DNA of 7,333 nt from Alphaproteobacteria bacterium (GTDB lineage Bacteria; Pseudomonadota; Alphaproteobacteria; Micropepsales; Micropepsaceae), in the NCBI GenBank assembly GCA_019508105.1, contig JAEKMB010000306.1, positions 1 through 7,333 on the forward strand, given 5' to 3'. The position numbers and the translations under genes were made by a program. Positions 1-6,134 of this stretch are shown piece by piece. Each line of letters opens with the position of its first letter. Positions within the stretch are counted from its first letter, which is position 1. The notes under the pieces were generated by a model. The model saw only the letters and a list, made by a program, of their open reading frames with translations. It was not told the origin of the DNA and did not search any database.

Positions 1-1
1 C

Positions 2-1027
2 GATATCACCATGTCGCCCACGCCGCTCACCGTGGTGACCGCCGATCAGCTGCAGGCGACCACCCCCACTAACATTCCCGACGGCCTGATCAAGCTTCCC
101 GATTTCATCGGTGGCAGCACTCCGCGCAGCCAGGGCAACGGCGCCACCAACAATGGCGGCAATACGCTGAACCTGCGCAACCTCGGTGCGTCCCGCACGC
201 TGGTTCTGCTGGACGGTCAGCGCGTGGCGCCATCGAACCAGAATGGCACGGTGGATACGGACGCGCTGCCCCAGATGCTGATAAGCCGCGTTGATGTGGT
301 GACGGGCGGCGCCTCGGCGGTTTACGGCTCCGATGCCGTGGCCGGCGTGGTCAATTTCATCCTCGACAAGAAGTTCGATGGCTTCAAATATGATTTCAAT
401 GCCGGCATCTCCAAATATGGCGATGCCGCGGAAGAGAAGATCGGCATTGCCTGGGGCACCGATCTGTTTGGCGGCCGCGGCCATTATGAGATGTCCATGC
501 GCGCCTTCCAGCAGGACATGGTCCCGATCGCCGCGCGCCCTTACGGTTACCAGAACAACAGCTGGGTTGAGACAGGTACCGGCAGCGCCGCGGCGCCGTT
601 TACCGACGTCCCCTTTGGCCGGCTCTTCAACCAGTCGTTGACGGGCACGATCAACTGCGGCGCCAATTGTTCACTGACCAATTACACCTTCAGCTCTTCC
701 GGCAATATCATTCCCATGACCCACGGCATCCCCACCGGGACAGCGGGCGTGGAGTCGGGCGGCGATGGCGGGTACGCGAGCCCTGTCGACACGACATTCC
801 AGTCCAGGCAGCGCCAGGCAGAGTTCTTCAACCGCTTCAGCTATGACATCACCCCGGACATGAATGCCTATGTTCAGGCCAGCTGGTCGGAGGCGGCCGA
901 TTACTCCACGTGGACTCCGTTGACGGTCAGCTCGGCCGGCTCACGGCCCAATACCTTCTTCACCGACAATCCCTATAAGCCCCAGTTCCTTTCTCTCCCA
1001 ACAGTGTTCAGGGCCTCCCGCTCGTGA
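2..1027 (+). CDS. TonB-dependent receptor, N-terminal fragment (5' end outside window, frame broken at 3' end)
   Basis: Outer-membrane, TonB-energised importer of a scarce substrate; this part holds most of the plug domain and the first barrel strands. The frame is open to the left edge, so signal peptide, TonB box and true start lie outside; the ATG at 11 is internal. Plug hallmarks are LRNLGASRTLVLLDGQRV (about nt 173-226) and GGASAVYGSDAVAGVV (about nt 305-352), followed by the usual NFILDKKFDGF entry into the barrel. A later loop carries a close cysteine pair (INCGANC, near nt 650-670), common in extracellular loops of this receptor type. The frame runs into TGA at 1025-1027 after an atypical tail (from about nt 995), while homology-like sequence continues one frame over. 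I read this as one receptor gene with a frameshift, either a real mutation or a sequencing error. Family assignment is secure; the substrate is unknown. Confidence 0.92.
   Translation, partial: DITMSPTPLTVVTADQLQATTPTNIPDGLIKLPDFIGGSTPRSQGNGATNNGGNTLNLRNLGASRTLVLLDGQRVAPSNQNGTVDTDALPQMLISRVDVVTGGASAVYGSDAVAGVVNFILDKKFDGFKYDFNAGISKYGDAAEEKIGIAWGTDLFGGRGHYEMSMRAFQQDMVPIAARPYGYQNNSWVETGTGSAAAPFTDVPFGRLFNQSLTGTINCGANCSLTNYTFSSSGNIIPMTHGIPTGTAGVESGGDGGYASPVDTTFQSRQRQAEFFNRFSYDITPDMNAYVQASWSEAADYSTWTPLTVSSAGSRPNTFFTDNPYKPQFLSLPTVFRASRS
979..1024 (+). other. Frameshift interval in the TonB receptor gene
   Basis: The upstream frame (codons starting at 2, 5, 8...) is receptor-like up to about 990 and stops at 1025-1027. 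The downstream frame is blocked by TAA at 976-978 and is open afterwards. The change of frame must therefore fall between these two stops. It is equivalent to loss of one base (or gain of two). One extra C in the CCC run at 997-999 would give FLSLPNSVQGLPLV with no interruption. No X-XXY-YYZ slippery heptamer is present in the zero frame, so programmed -1 frameshifting is not supported. Confidence 0.85.
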
Positions 1028-2829
1028 CCGGGCCGGCGGTTGCCGCCAATACGCCGGTCTTCTCTGCCGCGCATTATGTCAACACGGTGGACGGTCAGCA
1101 TGCCAGCCGCGGACACAATATCTATGAAACCAAAGGCCTGGACCGGAATCTGAGCCTGACCGCGGGCCTGACCGGCAAGCTGGCCTCCTTGGACTGGAGC
1201 GCCTTCTACAGCCACCAGGAAAGCCGGGTGACGGTCAACGATCCCGAGAACACCAACAACGCCAGATATATGGCGGCGCAGGACGCCGTCATCGCGCCGG
1301 CGGGCACCGCGATCAATGGCGTCAGTGTTGCCGGCACCATCCAGTGCTGGAGCGCCATCCAACCACAATTTGCCGCCCTCTATGCGGGCTGCGTGCCGAT
1401 CAACACCTTCGATCCCAACAACGGCATTTCCCAGTCTGCTTACAATTACATCAAGTCGGACACCTTCTGGACCCTGACACAGCAGCTGGACAATATCGGC
1501 GGCAGCATCTCGGGCGGGTTGTTCGGCATTGGCCTGCCGGCCGGCGAAATCACAGCCGCGCTTTCGGCGGAAATGCGCTGGCGCACCTATGACATGCAGA
1601 CCAACGCCTTGCCGACCGACTTCGTCAATTGCACCGGCTTGCGCTTGTGCACCCAAAATGGCGGCGCCGCACCCGCACTGTGGACCCAGAATGTCAATGC
1701 GCCCGTCAGTGTCGCAGACAATGTCTGGGAGACGGCGCTGGAATTCAACGTGCCGATCCTCAAGGACTTCCCGCTCGCCCAGGATCTGAATGCCGACTTT
1801 GCCGGCCGCTATACCAGCTATTCCATCTCCGGCGAGGCCAAGACCTGGAAGATCGGTGTCAATGACAGGATCAACGATGCCATCCGTGTTCGCGGCACCA
1901 TGTCGTTCGATATTCGCGCCCCGAACCTGAACGATTTGTTCGCGCCGACGGGTATTTCCTCGACCGGCTTCAACGACCTGTTGACCACCGGCAACAACAG
2001 CACCCAGCTGGTCAGCAAGGGCAATGCCACCTTGACGCCAGAGGTCGCCCATACCTATACGCTGGGCCTGGTGCTGACGCCGGATTTCATTCCCGGCTTT
2101 TCCACTTCGCTGGACTATTACCAGACCCATATGTCCAATGCGATTACCAACATCAGCTATCAAACCCCCTCGATCCAGCAGCTCTGCATCGCCAGTGCGC
2201 CGACTTATAGCTCGCCTTATTGCGCGCTCGCCGTCCGCCCGATCGCGGTCGGCCAACCCGGCTACACCTCGACGGCGAATTTCCCCACCCAGGTTCTCAG
2301 CTCGCCACTGAACAGTGCCAAGGTCCAGATGGAAGGCTGGAACTTTGAGGCAGATTACAGCTTTGACTGGTCTGATGTGTGGAGCGCCATACCGGGCACG
2401 ATGAGCTTGCGGCACCTGGTGACCTACCAGCCGGTGCTTGAGAATCAGGGCTTCCCGGGCATTCCCTTCACCTGGACCAACCAGCCCAAAACCCGCATGA
2501 CCAGCTTCATCAACTACCAGGTTGGCGATTGGGGCTTTAACATCCAGAACCAGTGGTTGAGCGGCGCCAAGAAGGCCACCGGTTTCGCCAACCAGAACTA
2601 TACGACGCCGCGTCTTCACAGCGTCAATGTGATGGACGTTTCGATCAACCGCCGGTTTGACCTGTGGGGCGGTTCTTCCTCGCTCTACTTCAACGTCCAG
2701 AATGTCGGCAACACCCGCGCGCCGCTTCGGGGGCAAAATGCATCGGTCCCCGGCCTGTTCTATCCGGTGATCGGGCCATACAACGACATGGGCCGCTACT
2801 TTACCCTGGGCATCAGGGGCAATCTGTAG
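1024..2829 (+). CDS. TonB-dependent receptor, C-terminal beta-barrel fragment
   Basis: Continuation of the receptor in another frame; 601 codons from the GTG at 1024, but the frame is open from 979 and those extra codons (APVPFSPNSVQGLPLVTGP) read as receptor sequence, so the GTG is probably not a real start. It is almost entirely barrel: alternating aromatic strands, the loop motif CVPINTFDPNNGIS (about nt 1391-1432) typical of large proteobacterial TonB receptors, cysteine pairs in VNCTGLRLC and in QQLCIASAPTYSSPYC, and a final strand GRYFTLGIRGNL. The last residue is Leu, where outer-membrane proteins usually end in Phe. Joined with the upstream part this gives about 940 residues plus the missing N-terminus, normal for such receptors. 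Alone the fragment has no signal peptide and could not reach the outer membrane. A strong terminator follows 24 bases after the stop. Confidence 0.9.
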   Translation: MTGPAVAANTPVFSAAHYVNTVDGQHASRGHNIYETKGLDRNLSLTAGLTGKLASLDWSAFYSHQESRVTVNDPENTNNARYMAAQDAVIAPAGTAINGVSVAGTIQCWSAIQPQFAALYAGCVPINTFDPNNGISQSAYNYIKSDTFWTLTQQLDNIGGSISGGLFGIGLPAGEITAALSAEMRWRTYDMQTNALPTDFVNCTGLRLCTQNGGAAPALWTQNVNAPVSVADNVWETALEFNVPILKDFPLAQDLNADFAGRYTSYSISGEAKTWKIGVNDRINDAIRVRGTMSFDIRAPNLNDLFAPTGISSTGFNDLLTTGNNSTQLVSKGNATLTPEVAHTYTLGLVLTPDFIPGFSTSLDYYQTHMSNAITNISYQTPSIQQLCIASAPTYSSPYCALAVRPIAVGQPGYTSTANFPTQVLSSPLNSAKVQMEGWNFEADYSFDWSDVWSAIPGTMSLRHLVTYQPVLENQGFPGIPFTWTNQPKTRMTSFINYQVGDWGFNIQNQWLSGAKKATGFANQNYTTPRLHSVNVMDVSINRRFDLWGGSSSLYFNVQNVGNTRAPLRGQNASVPGLFYPVIGPYNDMGRYFTLGIRGNL

Positions 2830-2852
2830 GACGGCAAATTGCTTTCCCCTCG

Positions 2853-2886
2853 ACCGGCGCCGCTCCCGTGGCGCCGGTCTTTTTTT
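2853..2886 (+). terminator. Rho-independent terminator of the TonB receptor gene
   Basis: Perfect 9-bp inverted repeat ACCGGCGCC (2853-2861) and GGCGCCGGT (2870-2878) with an 8-base loop, followed by C and seven T (2880-2886). It begins 24 bases after the receptor stop and sits in the 63-bp gap between the convergent genes. There is no matching A-run on its left side, so it should act mainly on the + strand and not on the opposing gene. Confidence 0.9.
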
Positions 2887-2892
2887 GCCCGG

Positions 2893-4722
2893 CTAGGACA
2901 CCGGCACCACGTCGAAGGCGATCGTCGTTCTTGCCGCCTTGTCGTGGAAAGGCACCGTGCCGTGCCATAGGTAAGAGGGGAATAGCACCAGCCGGCCGGC
3001 AACCGGCTGGATAGTGCGGCGGACGGGCTGCTTCAGGGCGGCCTCAAAAGGCGGTTCGCCGAACTTGATCCAGCCTTGTTGGGCGGTTTCATCGGTCACG
3101 GCCTGCGGGACCGAGACGTAATAACAGGAACTGATCCAGCCATCGGGATGGATATGATTGACGTGAAAACCGCTGTCGCGCAGCCGCGACGACCAGGACC
3201 CGGAATAGCGGAAATCCTTTCTGCGCCGCGACAACAACGGGTGCGCCTCATCCTCGTCCAGCTCGGCGATATAGCGGGCCACGGCCTGATCGATCCGGCT
3301 TTTCAACAGATCCACCAGGGGCAGGCCGGCGGGAAATAGGTGGCGGGGAGTCTGGGTGCCGCCCCGCAGGCTCTGCTCGATGAATTCGCGGGTCTCGGGG
3401 TGCAGGCGGTCCAGCGATGCGTTGAGTTCGGCGTTGAAGCTTTCCATGCTGGAAAAACCTTCCGGCGGCTCCAGGTCGAAGATCCGCACCAGCCTGTCAT
3501 AGCCGTTAAGCGTCTCGTCGCGCCCGTCCTCCAGCATGCGTGAGGCGGTGCTCAGCATCGCCAGGCACGACGCATCATAAGGGGCACTGGCCAGCCCCTG
3601 CTCACACAGCCAGGCCGCTTTCTGCGGATCGCCGCTCAAAAGGGCAGGCTCGGCGGCGATCCCGAACAGGCTTGCATCGTCACGATGGCGCGCCACCAGG
3701 GATTCATACAACGCCACCGCCTCGGCATGACGTCCCATCGCCGTCAGTGACTGGGCGATGCCGATGGCAGCGAGCCGGTCGCCCGCATCGCGCGCCTGAA
3801 GCGCGGCATATAGGGAATATGCCTCCGCATGGCGTTTTGCCCTGGTCAGAAATGAGGCCTTGCCCAGCAGCAGATCGCGACTTTGCGGCCCGCGGTCGTA
3901 GGATTTCAGGAAATCGGCGCTACGGCCCAGCTGGTAGAGCAACGCATTATAATCCAGATGCAGCCCGGGATCAGCGGGATTGTGCGCAATCTCCTGTTCA
4001 AAGATCGCCGCAGCCTCGTCAAAGCGTTGCAGATTTTGCAGGGTTTCAGCGCGGTGGCGCGCCAAACCGGGCAGGCCCGCATCCAGCGCTTCGGCATTTT
4101 CAAGCGCCGCAAGTGCCTCGCTGTCCTTGCGTTGGCGGCGCAGCGCCTGCGCCAGTTGCAGGGATAACTGCGCTTTGAGCCGCGGCTCAGCCGCTGCGGC
4201 CAGACCCTTGCGAGCGGCAATTTCAGCCTCGGCAGGCCGCCCTGCATCGGTCAGGATAGCAGCCAGAGCCAGCGCGGCATGGGCTTGGCCGGGTTCGTGC
4301 CGCAGTACCTGGCGGATATTTTTCTCCGCTTCGTCCAATCTTCCCGCCCGGTGCAGCAATGCGCCCAACTCGAACAGGGCCGGCACGAAACCGGGCTTGT
4401 GCTTCAGGGCCGCACGCAGGGCGGTCTCAGCCTCTTGCAGCCGGCCGAGGCGGGACTGCGTCAGCCCCAGATTGAAAGCGAATACCGCTTCATGCGGCGC
4501 CGCCATGGCCGCCTGGTGGAACAAGCCGGCCGCCTCGCCAAGACGGCCCTGGTTCATCCGCAGGGTGCCTGCGATGTTCAGCAGATCGGGGCCGGCGGGC
4601 AGTTTGCCGCTGAAAAAGGGCGCCAGCGCGAGTTCGGCGACCGCCCAATTGCCGTTCTGCAAGGCTTGTGTCGCGGCGGTCAGCATATGCTGAACGGCTG
4701 TGGAAGGAAGGGGGGAGGCCAT
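2893..4722 (-). CDS. TPR-repeat protein with C-terminal putative 2OG-Fe(II) oxygenase domain
   Basis: 609 residues, no signal peptide, so probably cytoplasmic. Residues ~15-400 are stacked TPRs (for example NLGLTQSRLGRLQEAETALRAA), a protein- or peptide-binding scaffold. A connecting segment with QSLRGGTQT (450-458) leads to the oxygenase domain (~500-609): HVNHIHPDGW (520-529), CYYVSVP (533-539), GRLVLFPSYLWHGTVPF (576-592) and RTTIAFD (598-604). This matches the putative 2OG-Fe(II) oxygenase family (Pfam 2OG-FeII_Oxy_5 type). My reading of the metal site is H525-x-D527 with distal H587, and R598 for 2-oxoglutarate; H523 is an alternative ligand. The ATG at 4722 has AGGG seven bases upstream. 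It lies 124 bp behind the small gene on the same strand, perhaps co-transcribed, and is convergent with the receptor. Hydroxylation of a protein or peptide is a reasonable inference; the substrate is unknown. Confidence 0.9.
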   Translation of the reverse strand: MASPLPSTAVQHMLTAATQALQNGNWAVAELALAPFFSGKLPAGPDLLNIAGTLRMNQGRLGEAAGLFHQAAMAAPHEAVFAFNLGLTQSRLGRLQEAETALRAALKHKPGFVPALFELGALLHRAGRLDEAEKNIRQVLRHEPGQAHAALALAAILTDAGRPAEAEIAARKGLAAAAEPRLKAQLSLQLAQALRRQRKDSEALAALENAEALDAGLPGLARHRAETLQNLQRFDEAAAIFEQEIAHNPADPGLHLDYNALLYQLGRSADFLKSYDRGPQSRDLLLGKASFLTRAKRHAEAYSLYAALQARDAGDRLAAIGIAQSLTAMGRHAEAVALYESLVARHRDDASLFGIAAEPALLSGDPQKAAWLCEQGLASAPYDASCLAMLSTASRMLEDGRDETLNGYDRLVRIFDLEPPEGFSSMESFNAELNASLDRLHPETREFIEQSLRGGTQTPRHLFPAGLPLVDLLKSRIDQAVARYIAELDEDEAHPLLSRRRKDFRYSGSWSSRLRDSGFHVNHIHPDGWISSCYYVSVPQAVTDETAQQGWIKFGEPPFEAALKQPVRRTIQPVAGRLVLFPSYLWHGTVPFHDKAARTTIAFDVVPVS

Positions 4723-4846
4723 GCTGTTACCCTATAACGGCCGACCTTTTCCGGCCATGACGCCAGCCCGCCGTACAGGCAGGTCTTCATGGCAGGATAG
4801 AAAGCGCATCGGCCTTCCCGTCGACAAAACGGCCGTCGTTCCCGCG
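4723..4846 (-). other. 124-bp spacer between small membrane gene and TPR-oxygenase gene
   Basis: Holds the AGGG ribosome-binding site of the downstream gene (4730-4733) and a weak hairpin GGCCG/CGGCC (4739-4743 and 4752-4756, 8-base loop) in its leader. No T-run follows the hairpin and I see no clear terminator or -35/-10 pair, so read-through from the upstream gene is possible but unproven. Confidence 0.4.
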
Positions 4847-5101
4847 TTACGTCGAGGTTGGGATACTGGCTGTTATGGCCTGCGGCGAGGAAGCATCATG
4901 TCCGCCGCCCGCGGTGGCGATCAGAAGGCCCGCCACCACCAAGCCGAGGCCGCCGAATACCAGCCATTCCTTGTCACCCATCTGGGCCTGATGCACGCCG
5001 GCCGGCTTGCCGGGGGCAAGCGGGTCCGCAAAGCTCGCCCCTGAAAGTGACAGGGCGATAGCGGTAACAACCGCGCCGGTCTTAACGTAGGATTTGCGCA
5101 T
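4847..5101 (-). CDS. Small exported, single-span membrane protein (84 aa), function unknown
   Basis: Not recognised as a named protein. Residues 1-25 form a signal peptide (MRKSYVKTGAVV..., hydrophobic core, ASFA/D cleavage site). A polar stretch (26-45) follows, then a hydrophobic helix WLVFGGLGLVVAGLLIATAGGG (46-67) and a short Ser/Thr/Pro tail, so the mature protein is about 60 residues and anchored near its middle. The frame extends upstream to 5218, but I place the start at 5101: it creates the signal peptide, has GAGAGGG just before it, and lies about 20 bases downstream of the likely transcription start of the promoter at 5129-5157. Starts at 5179 or 5218 would put the signal peptide in the middle and lie upstream of the promoter. 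Small secreted one-helix proteins with this layout are common as hypotheticals in Alphaproteobacteria. The TPR-oxygenase gene follows 124 bp downstream. Confidence 0.75.
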   Translation of the reverse strand: MRKSYVKTGAVVTAIALSLSGASFADPLAPGKPAGVHQAQMGDKEWLVFGGLGLVVAGLLIATAGGGHDASSPQAITASIPTST

Positions 5102-5128
5102 GACCCTCTCGATTTCTGATTTTTTCCC

Positions 5129-5157
5129 CTTATATTGTTGCGTGGCAGCGCTGCCAA
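5129..5157 (-). promoter_or_regulatory. Sigma70-type promoter of the small membrane protein gene
   Basis: On the - strand, TTGGCA (5157-5152) matches the -35 consensus at five of six positions, a 17-base spacer follows (5151-5135), and TATAAG (5134-5129) matches the -10 consensus at five of six. The expected start of transcription is near 5122, leaving a leader of about 20 bases with a purine-rich ribosome-binding site before the ATG at 5101. The spacing and dual near-matches make this the best promoter in the window. Confidence 0.7.
5143..5156. promoter_or_regulatory. Palindromic operator, LacI/GalR-family type
   Basis: TGGCAGCGCTGCCA is a perfect 14-bp palindrome with a central CG and fits the TGNNANCGNTNNCA pattern typical of LacI-family repressor sites, including sugar regulators of Alphaproteobacteria. 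It overlaps five of six bases of the -35 box of the leftward promoter plus part of its spacer, where bound repressor would block RNA polymerase. It lies 60 bases before the ATG of the divergent beta-propeller gene, so it could control both sides. A weak CTGACA at 5173-5178 is the only -35-like element seen for the rightward gene. The regulator itself is not in the window. Confidence 0.7.
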
Positions 5158-5216
5158 AAACAAGGGCAATCTCTGACATTTTATCAGTTTCTGCCGAATA
5201 GCAGGTGTTTGCGGCC

Positions 5217-6134
5217 ATGCCGATCGATAAACGCAGATTATTGTCCTATGCCGCTGCCGGGTTTGCCGGGCTCCTGGACACCGGTGGCGTCCTGGCCCAG
5301 AGCCCGGCTCCCGCAGCGCCAAGGGGCGGGCAGCGCTTTTTTGCAAACCGTCCCACCATCCCGCATCGCGTGGCCAAAACCACCGCCCTCTTCCGCGTCC
5401 CCCCGGGCGGGTATCCCAATGGGCTGGCCACGGTTCCGGAGGGGATATGGATCGCGCAACAGAAGATTTCGGGAAGCCAACGGCTGCTCTACGATTTGCC
5501 GGAGCCTGAAGATCCCAGCGAAGTGTGCTGGCTGGTGGACCGGACGGGCAAGTTGCTGAAGACGGTCCATACCGAGTCCCGGGGTACGGCCGGCGTGGCC
5601 TGGGATGGCAAGTATCTGTGGACGGGCGCCGACAACAACGAAGTCGAGGGCATCTTCAAGACGGACCTGTCCGGCCGCACCATCAGCCGGCATCAGATAC
5701 CTCTCGGGATGCCTTCCAATGGCGGGCCGTGCCACGGCCTTTTGTGGCAGGCAAACAAGCTCTGGATCACTGCCGTACGGATGAACGGCATTCTCAGGGT
5801 CGATCCCGACAGTTTCGAGCCGGAATTCTATATTCCCGTCAACTTTCCGCGTTCGCACGACATCGCCTGGGACAATGGCGCCATCTGGGTGGTGGTGGGC
5901 AGTTCCAATGGCGCAAACGAAAAGCCGGAGGATTATCGCGGCGGCCTGGCCAAGTATGACGCCACCACCGGCCGCCTGTTGGAGACGGTCGAGTTTTTGC
6001 CCAATTCCGCCGATCCGCATGGCCTGACCATGGTAGACGGCGTTCTTTACGGTTGTGACGCCGGCATCCATCCCGGCTGGCCGAACAACTGGAGCAAGAC
6101 GGCGGGCCAGGTATTCCGGATCGATTTTGTTTAA
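5217..6134 (+). CDS. Exported beta-propeller protein (NHL/SMP-30/Vgb-like fold), function unknown
   Basis: 305 residues from the ATG at 5217. The N-terminus MPIDKRRLLSYAAAGFAGLL, with a cleavage site near VLA/Q (27/28), is a signal peptide; the RRLL pair allows Tat export, but Sec is possible. The rest is built of about five blades marked by a recurring G-[LVI]-x-W-D-x-x-x-[LI]-W pattern: NGLATVPEGIWIAQ (68-81), GVAWDGKYLWTG (126-137), HGLLWQANKLWIT (173-185), HDIAWDNGAIWVV (214-226) and HGLTMVDGVLYGC (268-280). Asn68, His173, His214 and His268 take the same place in their blades, suggesting a central-channel site. A GTG at 5205 would add four residues, but has no ribosome-binding site; an AGG lies 11 bases before the ATG. 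Its stop codon overlaps the next gene, so the two are probably an operon and may work together. Lactonase, lyase or binding roles cannot be told apart. Confidence 0.8.
   Translation: MPIDKRRLLSYAAAGFAGLLDTGGVLAQSPAPAAPRGGQRFFANRPTIPHRVAKTTALFRVPPGGYPNGLATVPEGIWIAQQKISGSQRLLYDLPEPEDPSEVCWLVDRTGKLLKTVHTESRGTAGVAWDGKYLWTGADNNEVEGIFKTDLSGRTISRHQIPLGMPSNGGPCHGLLWQANKLWITAVRMNGILRVDPDSFEPEFYIPVNFPRSHDIAWDNGAIWVVVGSSNGANEKPEDYRGGLAKYDATTGRLLETVEFLPNSADPHGLTMVDGVLYGCDAGIHPGWPNNWSKTAGQVFRIDFV

Noticed and set aside
984..1024. Programmed -1 ribosomal frameshifting in the receptor
   Set aside because: The required shift is in the -1 direction, but no slippery X-XXY-YYZ heptamer exists in the zero frame, and receptors of this family are not known to need it.
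973..2736. 587-codon open frame on the - strand across the TonB receptor
   Set aside because: It is the antisense shadow of the receptor's codon bias: no recognisable domain, rich in Arg/Gly/Ala, and the + strand frame carries unmistakable receptor motifs.
2988..3010. 8-bp inverted repeat CCAGCCGG/CCGGCTGG
   Set aside because: It lies inside the oxygenase domain over codons for QPVAGRLV, with no T-run, and is explained by GC-rich codon use.
3980..4693. Long + strand open frames opposite the TPR gene (also 3540-4178 and 4279-4737)
   Set aside because: Composition is Ala/Arg/Ser-rich and repeats with the TPR periodicity; the - strand frame gives regular TPRs, so these are shadows.
4801..4846. 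Possible terminator after the small membrane protein gene
   Set aside because: Only short, loop-poor GC palindromes (ACGGCCGT) with a four-base T-run on the - strand; too weak to call.
5102..5218. N-terminal extension of the small membrane protein to a start at 5179 or 5218
   Set aside because: It would bury the signal peptide, include the promoter and operator inside the coding region, and lacks a better ribosome-binding site.
5329..5343. GCAGCGCTTTTTTGC resembling a second operator or a terminator
   Set aside because: Only one half of the palindrome matches, and it is inside the propeller coding sequence (GQRFFA).
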